From assembly GCF_003605735.1 (NCBI RefSeq), contig NZ_QXTJ01000046.1, forward strand, positions 72,068 to 104,190: DNA of 32,123 nucleotides, read 5' to 3'. The notes beneath the pieces are model-generated. The model had not been told where the DNA came from and ran no database searches. It saw nothing but the letters and a program-made list of their open reading frames with translations. Shown one piece after another: positions 8,088 to 14,698 of this stretch. This DNA comes from Pseudomonas sp. LS-2 (GTDB lineage Bacteria > Pseudomonadota > Gammaproteobacteria > Pseudomonadales > Pseudomonadaceae). The translations under genes were made by a program, and so were the position numbers. Every line of letters starts with the position of its first letter. Position 1 is the first letter of the stretch.

Positions 8088-8522
8088 ATGCCTCAAAATC
8101 TATTAGTACCCAAGAAAGAATATCGATTCCAGGCAAGGCTGAAATTCAATGGATGCTGGGAGCATCATGTCTGGGTAAACGGTAGCATTCAGGTGGCTAT
8201 CGTTGGTGATGACTCCTACCTCGGAAAGCGGTTTATGTTTTCAGGGCTGAATGATGTTGAGTTCGCACGTGACATCATAGGCCGGGTTGGAACCATCACA
8301 CTTGAGAGCAATGCCGTGCCATCTGATGAGATGGTAGCGGCGTTCAACGAGTGGCGAATGACTTGCCACGCAGAACGCGTAAACCGCCTAAAGAGTCAGC
8401 CGGATCGGTACGGAGTAATCGAGGATGATGATCCGACCATAGCACCATTTCCTGTAGTTGTACCGGCAGTTTATGAGGCTGGTGAGGGATGGGTTAGGAT
8501 CGACCAGCGGAGATATCAGTAA
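8088..8522 (+). CDS. Unknown protein, paralogue of the 8884 gene
   Basis: A 144-residue protein. Its C-terminal half (AFNEWRM, VNRLKSQPDRYGVIEDDD, FPVVVPAVYEAGEGWVRID) aligns with that of the gene at 8884 (SFNRHRY, VSKMRADPDRYGDYM, FNIYVGAVYGPEGWTP), so the two are diverged duplicates. The shared signature is FN-x2-R ... PDRYG ... V-x-AVY-x-EGW. The N-terminal halves are beta-rich and less alike. ATG 8088 is preferred over an in-frame TTG at 8076 because it has the GGAGAG RBS at leader spacing. Function unknown. Confidence 0.78.
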   Translation: MPQNLLVPKKEYRFQARLKFNGCWEHHVWVNGSIQVAIVGDDSYLGKRFMFSGLNDVEFARDIIGRVGTITLESNAVPSDEMVAAFNEWRMTCHAERVNRLKSQPDRYGVIEDDDPTIAPFPVVVPAVYEAGEGWVRIDQRRYQ

Positions 8523-8725
8523 TGAGTGGTTGCAACTCCCAAGAAGCAATTATTCACGAAGGTCAAGTGTCAGTGTTTCAGAGCCCTTATAGTTCAAAAG
8601 TACTGCTCGCGGATGTCGCAATTCGCGATCGCCGTGGTCATCTGACCTGGTACGCTCTTCCGCCTGATGAGCCAACGGCTCAGAATGCTATTGCTGAGTA
8701 TCGAAGGCTACAAGGATTGATCTGA
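8522..8725 (+). CDS. Unknown 67-residue protein, coupled to the upstream gene
   Basis: The ATG shares one base with the upstream TAA (TAATG), so translation is probably coupled; there is no hairpin leader. The small soluble protein contains VSVFQSPYSSKVLLADVAIRD and ends in AIAEYRRLQGLI. No family recognised. The intact frame and coupling are the evidence that it is real. Confidence 0.65.
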   Translation: MSGCNSQEAIIHEGQVSVFQSPYSSKVLLADVAIRDRRGHLTWYALPPDEPTAQNAIAEYRRLQGLI

Positions 8726-8781
8726 ATGCTGCTCTAATCAGATGTGACATTGTTCATAAAAATGAATAGGGCACTACAATC

Positions 8782-8820
8782 TTGAGCATCAGTGCAAAAC
8801 ATTTTGCAGCTGATGCTCAA
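8782..8820. repeat. 18-bp hairpin with a 2-nt loop
   Basis: TTGAGCATCAG-TGCAAAA pairs with TTTTGCA-c-CTGATGCTCAA read as its complement: 18 bp with a single bulged base and a CA loop. No T-run follows. It lies in the 158-nt gap between the 8522 and 8884 genes, directly before leader L8, where other leaders carry the GCTGG hairpin. Confidence 0.7.
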
Positions 8821-8829
8821 TACATAATC

Positions 8830-8883
8830 TTGGAGGCCTTTCTCCCTAGAGGGGGGAGGGCCTTCTAAAAACTGGAGAAATGA
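8830..8883 (+). promoter_or_regulatory. Leader L8: variant ladder lacking the first CCC
   Basis: GGAGG-cctttc-TCCC-TAGA-GGGGGG, then CCTTCT pairing with AGAA of the RBS GGAGAA just before ATG 8884. The first CCC segment is missing and its neighbour is GGAGG rather than GGGG, but the alternating order is kept. This is the most divergent full copy. Confidence 0.6.
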
Positions 8884-9345
8884 ATGAACACCAATTCCTT
8901 CCTTGCCCCTAAGTCATCCTTTCGGTGGCTGCTTTCCTACCAAGGTTCTCATACCTACGAATGTACATTTGGGGGCAAAGATTTCCGTATCGAGGTTCAG
9001 GTTGCCAGGGAGCGATACCCTCAACACTCAACACTGACGAAGCAGGAGTTTGAAAAATCTGTGAATAGCTCTGTCGGATTCATCAAGGGCGACCCACTCA
9101 AGATTACGCCTGAATTCGTTGCTTCGTTTAATCGACATCGGTATTCCGATTGGATGGAACAGGTCAGTAAGATGCGAGCAGATCCTGATCGGTACGGGGA
9201 TTACATGCCGTCAGGTTTCAACATTTACGTCGGCGCGGTGTATGGTCCTGAAGGTTGGACTCCTACGCAACGATTCGAAGAGGTTAGGGCGCTTGCTGGA
9301 GTTCCTTTAGAAGTAGCATTAGATGCTGCCTTGAGGACGCACTGA
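8884..9345 (+). CDS. Unknown protein, paralogue of the 8088 gene
   Basis: A 153-residue protein, start at ATG 8884 after GGAGAA. Its C-terminal half carries the same FN-x2-R ... PDRYG ... V-x-AVY-x-EGW signature as the 8088 protein; here it is followed by a 30-residue extension ending ALDAALRTH. The N-terminus (FRWLLSYQGSHTYECTFGG) looks beta-rich. Tandem duplication with one small gene in between suggests both copies are kept for related but distinct roles. No known family recognised. Confidence 0.75.
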   Translation: MNTNSFLAPKSSFRWLLSYQGSHTYECTFGGKDFRIEVQVARERYPQHSTLTKQEFEKSVNSSVGFIKGDPLKITPEFVASFNRHRYSDWMEQVSKMRADPDRYGDYMPSGFNIYVGAVYGPEGWTPTQRFEEVRALAGVPLEVALDAALRTH

Positions 9346-9629
9346 CCCCAATCCTTTGGAATATTGTGTGTAAGGCACACATGGTCCAAGCAACGATGCC
9401 CCCATTCGGGGGCATCGACCTGCTTGCGCCACATCCCAGCGCCAGGCACAATCGAATCTGTGGTGTAACAAATCCACAGCTGAATTCAGCACTCCTGGGC
9501 CACATCCTGTCGTACCCCATTTCGTGACATTTTTCACAGGATTTCTGTGCCCCCCTCCAAGAGTCCTTTGACCAAGATCAACCTTGGTGAAAAGATTCTT
9601 TTGGTGTCCGTGCGGATTACCAAACTGAA
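9346..9629. other. Non-coding gap with hairpins
   Basis: I find no convincing gene here. It holds a perfect 10-bp hairpin, CGATGCCCCC (9394-9403) with GGGGGCATCG (9408-9417) and an ATTC loop, without a T-run; a small CCAAG...CTTGG stem near 9571-9587; and an AAAAGATTCTTTT near-palindrome (about 9591) that recurs at about 12404. The next leader follows immediately. Confidence 0.6.
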
Positions 9630-9707
9630 GCTGGCTTGCCAGCACTCTCAACCCTGTGGGGCCTCCGCCCACCTGGGGCATGGCTTTGCAAATTTCTGGA
9701 GCAACCC
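9630..9707 (+). promoter_or_regulatory. Leader L9: GCTGGC hairpin; start codon inside a stem
   Basis: GCTGGC-tt-GCCAGC (9630-9643), linker, CCC-TGT-GGGG-loop-CCC-ACC-TGGGG. The last hairpin is ATGG-ct-TTGC ... GCAA-c-CCAT, so the start codon at 9708 lies at the stem's end and CTGGAG is in the loop. Here the start codon rather than the RBS is paired. Confidence 0.8.
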
Positions 9708-10010
9708 ATGTCGACTACATTCGTCTCACCAGTAATCTCCGATGAAGCAAGCACTCCGAGTAATTCAACCAAAAACTTACTTATCGTTCCTGATGAAGAG
9801 GTGCGCCACACGCTTATTGCGGCACTCCGATTCTGGCAGAGCAACGGTATGTGTGAGCCGGCGCGACGTTCTGACGAGTTCCAAGATCTCGCTACCAACA
9901 ACGACGAAATCACTTCGCTTTGCGAAGATGATGTAGACGCGTTGGTTGAGCTTTTGAACTGTTGTCCAACAAGCCCGGAATACCATGGAGCCCTACGGCC
10001 CGACGATTAA
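9708..10010 (+). CDS. Small acidic unknown protein
   Basis: A 100-residue protein from the ATG at the end of leader L9. A Ser/Thr-rich N-terminus is followed by an acidic, helical region (LCEDDVDALVELLNCC). Net negative charge and small size resemble accessory anti-defence or regulatory proteins, but no family is recognised. It is followed by a 93-nt gap with a GCCAGC-aatc-GCTGGC hairpin, then leader L10 of the methyltransferase gene. Confidence 0.68.
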   Translation: MSTTFVSPVISDEASTPSNSTKNLLIVPDEEVRHTLIAALRFWQSNGMCEPARRSDEFQDLATNNDEITSLCEDDVDALVELLNCCPTSPEYHGALRPDD

Positions 10011-10103
10011 AACCCCCAGTGATACAACTGCAATCACGTTCGCTGCCAGCAATCGCTGGCAATAAACATTACCAATTGCTCCTTTGAGTGATTGGCCAAA
10101 ACT

Positions 10104-10183
10104 GCTGGCTAAGGCCGGCTTTTCTTACCCTAGGGGGCAATCACCCCCAAAGGGGTGGTGCTCCTTTAAACCGGAGAAGCACC
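10104..10183 (+). promoter_or_regulatory. Leader L10: textbook copy
   Basis: GCTGGC-taag-GCCGGC upstream hairpin (10104 onward, one G-U), CCC-TA-GGGGG-loop-CCCCC-AAA-GGGG, then GGTGCTCC pairing with GGAG-aa-GCACC immediately before ATG 10184. The GGGG of the ladder can alternatively pair with CTCC across TGGTG. Confidence 0.87.
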
Positions 10184-11746
10184 ATGACGACAATTCTTAA
10201 CGTTACTATTGGCGAAACCCGTAGCGGTGTGGCCCGCGTGTGGATGGAAGGACAGAAGCTTTTACATGCCGGAGTAAATATCGGCGCTAAATATGTTGTC
10301 CGTGCCGACGAATCGCAGAAGCGCATCGAATTGGTCCCAGCTGAACCTTCGGCTGTTGGCGAAGGCGTTGTGACTGTATCCAAGCGTGAACGTAACGGTT
10401 TGATTACCCCTCTGTTGGAGATTCGAACAGATCTACTGAAATCATTTTACGATGGTTGCGAAAAGGTTCGTGTAGCTATTCGCAACGGTAGACTTGCTAT
10501 TACAGCTCTGCACGTTGAGATGAAAATTCGTGAGAGGGTAGAGCGACTCAAACAAAAGATAGCGAATAAAGAAAAGTTGGCTTGTGGAACTTTGTTCCAT
10601 GGGGCAGGTGTAATGGATAAGGCAATCCACTCAGGATTGCTTGCTGCTGGAGTAGCTGCATTCATTCAGGTTGGTGTCGAAGTTAACGGTGACTATCTCG
10701 ACGCCTCGTTGAGGAACAATCCAGAGCTTTGGACCAGTGAGTCATTGGTGGTGAACTCTGACATTCGTGACTTAGACCTGTCTAACGCTATGCCTCAGCT
10801 GGATCTACTTTGGGCCGGAATTCCATGTACAGGAAGTTCCCGCGCAGGCAAGGCGAAAAACAAGTTGAAACATGCTGAGGAGCACGATACTGCTGGAACG
10901 CTCTTCAATGATTTTCTTGATTTTGCAAAGGCCTCAAATCCTGCGGTCATATTAATCGAAAATGTCGCGGATTACGCGCAGTCGGCTGGTATGGCTGTGA
11001 TTCGTAGCCTCCTGAAGTCTCGGGGATACGACATGCATGAAAAGGTTCTCCTTGGCACTGATTTTGGTGTTTTGGAAGCACGTGAGCGGATGGTGTTCGT
11101 CGCCATAAGCAAACGTCTAGATGTAGAGTTCTCATTTCCTGCTCCAACAGGGAAAACGAACCTTAAGGTTGCCGACATCCTCGAGGATATTCCTCTCGAT
11201 TCAGACCGTTGGAATGAGTACGAATACCTGGCAATCAAAGAGAAGCGGGACAAGGAGCAGGGAAAGAATTTTCGACGGCAGTTGATTAGTTACAACGCTA
11301 CCTCCGTCGGGACTATGACCCGCGGTTACCAGCGCGTGCGTTCGACAGATCCTCACTTGCAGCATCCAACAGATCCGAAGCTCTCACGGCTCTTTACGCC
11401 AGTAGAGCACGCAAGGTTGAAGGGGGTGCCAGCGTCAATTGTTGATGGTGTGGCGGATACAAAAGCGCACGAGATCCTGGGCCAGGGCGTCATTGGGCCA
11501 GTTTTCGAAGCTGTAGGACGTAGCATCGGAATGGCAATTACTCATCAGCAGGATCGGCTAGTTGAAGCCAGACTGGTCGTTGATGGAGCGATAGCTGTTA
11601 ATGGAGGTGATGATGAAACCGATTGGGATGAACTCGGGCTTACCGACTGGGACGAGCTCCTCGCTCATGAAGAACCTGTCGAAGAGCTAGAGCCTCAACC
11701 CTCTGTTCCCCAAAAGCAGATTCAAGTAGCACTTGAATTTTGCTAA
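10184..11746 (+). CDS. DNA (cytosine-5) methyltransferase, Dcm-like
   Basis: A 520-residue protein. An N-terminal domain (about 1-130) of unknown role precedes the methyltransferase: motif I-like GTLFHGAG (135-141), motif IV IPCTGSSRAG (213-222, catalytic Cys215), motif VI IENVADY (258-264), motif VIII-like ARERMVFVAISKR, and C-terminal ILGQGVIGPVFEAVGRSIG (motif X region). It would transfer a methyl group from SAM to cytosine in DNA. No restriction endonuclease is adjacent, so protection from host restriction or epigenetic marking is more likely than an R-M system. PCTGSS departs from the usual PCQ-x-FS. ATG 10184 is set by leader L10; it ends VALEFC. Confidence 0.88.
   Translation: MTTILNVTIGETRSGVARVWMEGQKLLHAGVNIGAKYVVRADESQKRIELVPAEPSAVGEGVVTVSKRERNGLITPLLEIRTDLLKSFYDGCEKVRVAIRNGRLAITALHVEMKIRERVERLKQKIANKEKLACGTLFHGAGVMDKAIHSGLLAAGVAAFIQVGVEVNGDYLDASLRNNPELWTSESLVVNSDIRDLDLSNAMPQLDLLWAGIPCTGSSRAGKAKNKLKHAEEHDTAGTLFNDFLDFAKASNPAVILIENVADYAQSAGMAVIRSLLKSRGYDMHEKVLLGTDFGVLEARERMVFVAISKRLDVEFSFPAPTGKTNLKVADILEDIPLDSDRWNEYEYLAIKEKRDKEQGKNFRRQLISYNATSVGTMTRGYQRVRSTDPHLQHPTDPKLSRLFTPVEHARLKGVPASIVDGVADTKAHEILGQGVIGPVFEAVGRSIGMAITHQQDRLVEARLVVDGAIAVNGGDDETDWDELGLTDWDELLAHEEPVEELEPQPSVPQKQIQVALEFC
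11286..11296 (-). other. Ter-like core GTTGTAACTAA
   Basis: Read on the minus strand, GTTGTAACTAA matches the conserved core of E. coli Ter sites as I remember it, with GGTAGC before it. It lies inside the methyltransferase gene, so it may be coincidental. An exact 11-mer is expected about 0.015 times on the two strands of this window by chance. Confidence 0.3.
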
Positions 11747-11800
11747 CCAGGCGTACCGGATGCCTTTCTGGTGCATCAATGGTCTTCGACCCATAGCTAA

Positions 11801-11855
11801 CCCTGACGGGCATTCATCCCGTTAGGGGTGCGTGTCCTTCAAAAAATGAGGTGAC
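11801..11855 (+). promoter_or_regulatory. Leader L11: fully covarying ladder
   Basis: CCC-TGA-CGGG-loop-CCCG-TTA-GGGG: inner stem CGGG/CCCG (a C-G swap relative to other copies) and middle TGA/TTA fully pairable with one G-U. The last hairpin pairs GCGTGTC with GACATGC, seven pairs with one wobble, and contains the ATG at 11856. The RBS is GAGG (11848-11851). Confidence 0.83.
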
Positions 11856-11859
11856 ATGC

Positions 11860-12123
11860 GTGAATCCAATTCTTTGGGCGGCTCGAATAATGGGCAGTCG
11901 GAAAATAACCCGGAGCGGAACAGCAAAAACCGCTAGCTGCACAATCTTCCTTTGGGAGCTTGATGATTCAAAAGTAATTGAGATCGTTCGCGATACGCCT
12001 ACCCATGGTCCTCATTCTTTTCGTGTAGCGACGGAACGCGACGAACGGTTCGAGGATCTTCTCGAATACTATGAACGCGGTCACGCAAGGGTATTCTCGC
12101 CTAAACGCTATTTGGCGGCCTGA
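11860..12123 (+). CDS. Unknown 87-residue protein; start or frame uncertain
   Basis: From GTG 11860 the frame gives TIFLWELDDSKVIEIVRDT, HSFRVATERDERFEDLLEYY and a SPKRYLAA end, which looks like a real protein from about residue 30 onward. The leader geometry instead points to the ATG at 11856, which reads a 26-codon hydrophilic frame (MRESNSLGGSNNG...) that stops at 11934-11936. A single-base indel or a +1 frameshift near 11930 would join the two into one protein with a plausible N-terminus. A GTG at 11851 is also in frame. No family recognised. Confidence 0.6.
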   Translation: MNPILWAARIMGSRKITRSGTAKTASCTIFLWELDDSKVIEIVRDTPTHGPHSFRVATERDERFEDLLEYYERGHARVFSPKRYLAA

Positions 12124-12417
12124 TATAACCGCTCGCCAGTCATGGTGAGCGGTGCTCTATCATCGAACCTCCGTTTAGCGTATATTATCAGCGCGATACA
12201 TCGACGAGCTGTAGGACAGCAAATTTAATTCCCATCCTGCCTATCTCCAATCGATCTCTTTCCCAAGTTCTCCTTGCGAAAGCGATTGACACTAAACCCC
12301 GACTTATCGGGCGAAAGTAGCCAAGCTGAAGGTCGTTCAGCACTAGATTCTCCAACTTACTACCCACTGGATGCCTTTTCCATCCGGGTTCTCATTTTGC
12401 GTCAAAAGATTCTTTTA
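12124..12417. other. Non-coding gap with hairpins
   Basis: I find no convincing gene here. The gap contains a hairpin right after the preceding stop (ACCGCTCgCC with GGTGAGCGGT, 12128-12153, one mismatch, no long T-run), an AT-rich GTATATTATCA segment near 12180 that could be a -10 region, a GGATG...CATCC stem near 12369-12385 and an AAAAGATTCTTTT near-palindrome (about 12404) just before leader L12. Confidence 0.5.
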
Positions 12418-12479
12418 CCCATCGGGGAGCTCTATCCCCTATGTGGGGTCGTGCTCCCCCCTATCACGGAGTGCACAGC
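12418..12479 (+). promoter_or_regulatory. Leader L12: ladder with GTGCTCC/GGAGtGCAC hairpin
   Basis: CCC-ATC-GGGG-loop-CCCC-TATGT-GGGG, then GTGCTCC pairing with GGAG-t-GCAC, followed by ATG 12480. The alternative pairing GGGG with CTCC across TCGTG is also available. No typical GCTGG hairpin; a GGATG/CATCC stem lies upstream. Confidence 0.82.
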
Positions 12480-13361
12480 ATGAAATTTCAATCGAGCGTC
12501 ATTAGCTTTCCAGACCGCGGCCCTTGGGGTTCAAATAAATACCGTGGTAACTGCAGTGGTCACGTAATTCGAGGTTACTTCGAGACATACCATCGCAGGA
12601 AAAATGGTTTGGCGTTTGATCCCAGTATTGGCGGTGGTACGTCGGTTGACGTAGCCAATGAACTTGGATTGCGGTTCAAAGGTATGGATCTACATCAAGG
12701 CTTCAACCTTCTGCTTGACGACGTCGGACAGCATCTTGGTGAAGAAGCTCATAGCTGTTTCTGGCATCCAGCCTACCTTGACATGATCACGTACAGCGGG
12801 AACATGTGGGGCGAGCCAAACAAGTGGGACATGAGCCGGATGGCCATGAACGATTTTGTGGAAGCCTTAGAGCTGGCCGTTATGAACATACATGACGCAA
12901 TGGAGCGTGGTGGTACCTATGCAATTCTGATGGGCAACCTCAGGCGCAAAGGTGAGTACTACAACCTATCCTCATTAGTTGAGAGGGTCGCACCTGGAAA
13001 ACTAATTGATGAAATTATTAAGACCCAGCACAACTGTTCTTCGGACCAGCGGTCGTATGGCAATATAGTCAGGATCAGTCACGAAAAACTTTTAATCTTC
13101 AAAAAAGATCAAAGCTCCTTGTTGTTTTTATCTAAAGTCGACAAGCGTGCTGCAGCGATGGTAGGAACTACTTGGCGAGCAGCAGTCCGACGGATTTTGC
13201 AAGGCGGCAAGGTAATGCACCTTGGTGAAATTAACGAGATGATTGCGCCTTATGCTCATACGCGGGCAAATCATCACTGGGAGGCAAAGATTCGTCAGGT
13301 ATGTCAGGATGCTCGATTTTTTGAGCGCGTTGCACCAGGTACATATCGTCTCGCAGCCTAA
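12480..13361 (+). CDS. Putative amino-methyltransferase (N6A/N4C) with C-terminal HTH-like region
   Basis: A 293-residue protein. Residues 45-60 (AFDPSIGGGTSVDVANELG) form a SAM-binding motif of the DPF-x-GSGT type, and FWHPAYLDMITYSG (94-107) corresponds to the catalytic (D/N/S/H)PPY motif, with Pro-Ala in place of Pro-Pro. Residues about 220-293 (TWRAAVRRILQGGKVMHLGEINEMI ... VAPGTYRLAA, two separate segments) look like a winged-helix domain. The expected reaction is methylation of an exocyclic amino group in DNA; RNA is an alternative. No nuclease partner is nearby. The HPAY substitution may affect activity. ATG 12480 is fixed by leader L12. Confidence 0.78.
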   Translation: MKFQSSVISFPDRGPWGSNKYRGNCSGHVIRGYFETYHRRKNGLAFDPSIGGGTSVDVANELGLRFKGMDLHQGFNLLLDDVGQHLGEEAHSCFWHPAYLDMITYSGNMWGEPNKWDMSRMAMNDFVEALELAVMNIHDAMERGGTYAILMGNLRRKGEYYNLSSLVERVAPGKLIDEIIKTQHNCSSDQRSYGNIVRISHEKLLIFKKDQSSLLFLSKVDKRAAAMVGTTWRAAVRRILQGGKVMHLGEINEMIAPYAHTRANHHWEAKIRQVCQDARFFERVAPGTYRLAA

Positions 13362-13366
13362 ATACG

Positions 13367-13463
13367 CATCACTCCAGATTTCTGGAGTGATGTAGAGACC
13401 GCTTCAGCAAGAGCATAATTGCTCAAGCGGTTTCAGTTAGATCAATGTTGATCTATCTCGAAA
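13367..13463. repeat. Series of three stem-loops
   Basis: Perfect 12-bp stem CATCACTCCAGA / TCTGGAGTGATG (13367-13392, TT loop); then ACCGCTT ... AAGCGGT enclosing GAGCA/TGCTC (about 13398-13434); then TAGATCAA-tg-TTGATCTA (about 13438-13455). No T-runs. Together with leader L13 they form an unbroken chain of hairpins between two genes. Confidence 0.65.
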
Positions 13464-13547
13464 AGCTGTTCAATCAGCATTTAACCAACCGACGGGGTCT
13501 GGCATCCCGTTTGGGTTGCTAACTCCGTCTCAAACCGGAGTTAGAAA
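13464..13547 (+). promoter_or_regulatory. Leader L13: 8-bp RBS hairpin
   Basis: GCTG-ttcaat-CAGC (13465-13478), linker ATTTAA, CC-GA-CGGGG-loop-CCCG-TTT-GGG, then CTAACTCC pairing perfectly with GGAGTTAG before ATG 13548. The complete burial of GGAG in an 8-bp stem is the strongest case for translational control in the set. Confidence 0.85.
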
Positions 13548-13793
13548 ATGAAAAAACTAGAAATGTTGGGTGAGTATCTCGCTCATGTTCTGATGGGTAT
13601 CGCATTCTTCCTTATGCTTGCCTTGGCTAGCCTGTTCCTGTCGCTCGTTACCCATTGGGTTGGGACTTTGGATGCAGGTAAACATCTCGTCCCTTATCTA
13701 GAGACTATCGAGATGTTAATTATGATAGGCGATTGTGTGTTCGTCGTGTGGTGGTTGATTTTTTCCACCTGGAAGGCATGCAAACAGATTTGA
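13548..13793 (+). CDS. Two-helix membrane protein, module copy 1
   Basis: An 81-residue protein with two predicted transmembrane segments (about residues 12-36 and 54-74) separated by a short polar loop (HWVGTLDAGKHLVPYLE). It resembles the 14699 protein in layout and in AHVLMGIAFF vs AHSIIGSGIF and ETIEMLIMIGDCVFVVWWLIF vs SGLEKCILVVDCALFICHLLF, so these are duplicates. Each is followed by a gene for a very small protein, suggesting a two-part module in the inner membrane. Possible roles (exclusion, immunity, toxin control) are speculation. Confidence 0.75.
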   Translation: MKKLEMLGEYLAHVLMGIAFFLMLALASLFLSLVTHWVGTLDAGKHLVPYLETIEMLIMIGDCVFVVWWLIFSTWKACKQI

Positions 13794-13860
13794 TCCAAAG
13801 CCTCATAATATAGAGGCGACCTGGCTCGCCTATTAATCAGGAAGTATAGAGGGAATCGTG

Positions 13861-14001
13861 ATGAAACACTTCATCCGCGGCTTCAAGCGTGGCGTCAAGC
13901 AGTCGATCGTCGGGTACTGGGCACCTGCTGTTGCATTATGGGTATCGTTGAAGAGCACAACCATGGATCTCATGAATTATGCCTCAAGACTCGACCCCTA
14001 A
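13861..14001 (+). CDS. 46-residue small protein, module copy 1
   Basis: The ATG at 13861 follows GAGGGA by 7 nt. The protein is basic and amphipathic at the N-terminus (MKHFIRGFKRGVKQS) then has YWAPAVALWVSL. The FIRGF and APA segments resemble the 15209 protein (FVRGF, APAIYF), and its position after a two-helix membrane gene matches the 14699/14970 pair. It has no leader ladder and probably uses the upstream transcript. Function unknown. Confidence 0.6.
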   Translation: MKHFIRGFKRGVKQSIVGYWAPAVALWVSLKSTTMDLMNYASRLDP

Positions 14002-14073
14002 GCTTTCCTGCTAAATTGCAGTTGTCCAGGTAATACTGTGCCACTGCGGTCTGGCCATCGCGCCAGTTCAATC

Positions 14074-14177
14074 TCACTCCAAGGCACATGCCTTGGAGTG
14101 CAGATTCGAAATTGCTGCGGAAATATGGCATTTCCATAGCAATTTCTACTTGGTCTATGTTGACCTAGTCGAAAGCA
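14074..14177. repeat. Stem-loop series before leader L14
   Basis: Perfect 11-bp stem CACTCCAAGGC-acat-GCCTTGGAGTG (about 14075-14100); then GAAATTGCT ... AGCAATTTC enclosing GGAAAT-atggc-ATTTCC (about 14107-14148); then GGTC-tatgtt-GACC (about 14153-14166). The arrangement parallels the series before leader L13, including a (G)GATC/GACC stem followed by CGAAA and the GCTG hairpin. Confidence 0.6.
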
Positions 14178-14257
14178 GCTGGCCTTTCTGCCAGCATCCT
14201 TTAACCCCTTGGGTCTCTATGACCCTTGGCGGGCATAGAACCTATTTAGGAGGCTTT
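14178..14257 (+). promoter_or_regulatory. Leader L14: GCTGGC hairpin and ladder with GGGT/ACCC
   Basis: GCTGGC-ctttct-GCCAGC (from 14178), linker ATCCTTTAA, CCCC-TT-GGGT-loop-ACCC-TTGGC-GGG: the inner stem is GGGT/ACCC, a compensatory change relative to GGGG/CCCC. CATA and CC upstream can pair with GG and TATG overlapping the start codon at 14258; GGAGG lies in the loop. Confidence 0.77.
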
Positions 14258-14560
14258 ATGTCTGAACAAAATCCTGCGGTTGAGCTTCAAAATCTTCTTA
14301 ATTCTGTGCATCTGAGTAACATGACAGATAATGAGATCCACAGTTTCAAAACTGGAACGAAGCCGCGTGATGAGTTCGACTCTACTAAACGTATTGTTGG
14401 AACCTTTCGCATTACGCTGGTAAACGGTCGTTCTATTTTTTGCTACCGGGCCCATGCTATGGGTGAATCAATTCTGATTGTTCGGACCCCCGAACTGAAG
14501 AATGGCGAATTTCTCTTGCCCCTGGCCTCGATTCTTATGATCGAGTACACGCGTGAGTAA
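14258..14560 (+). CDS. Unknown 100-residue protein
   Basis: Starts at the ATG closing leader L14. The N-terminal half is helical and polar (VELQNLLNSVHLSNMTDNEI); the C-terminal half is beta-rich (IVGTFRITLVNGRSIFCYRAHAMGESILIV) and could form a small barrel. No family recognised. It sits between the two copies of the small membrane module, so it may have been inserted there or may belong to it. The in-frame upstream extension runs through hairpins and is not accepted. Confidence 0.7.
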   Translation: MSEQNPAVELQNLLNSVHLSNMTDNEIHSFKTGTKPRDEFDSTKRIVGTFRITLVNGRSIFCYRAHAMGESILIVRTPELKNGEFLLPLASILMIEYTRE

Positions 14561-14657
14561 AATAAACTATTTGCGTCCATGCTCTTCTAAAGGGCGAGGT
14601 GGGCGTTCGTAGTTGGTGATTCAATAAAAGTTACTATAGCAACTGCAGGATGGTTCA

Positions 14658-14698
14658 CCCCGTCAGGGTGGGCCTCCTGCTCAACTCTGGAGGTACCC
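14658..14698 (+). promoter_or_regulatory. Leader L15: shortened ladder
   Basis: Only one C/G pair is kept (CCCC-gtca-GGG), then TGGG-CCTCC pairing with GGAGG-ta-CCCA overlapping the ATG at 14699. This is the shortest copy and shows that the RBS hairpin is retained when half of the ladder is lost. Confidence 0.75.

Noticed and set aside
14093..14257. N-terminal extension of the 14258 gene
   Set aside because: It would run through several strong hairpins and leader L14; GGAGG and spacing support ATG 14258. The same reasoning removes extensions at 1136, 1687, 4915, 5439, 9636, 10088, 12441, 15465 and 17456.
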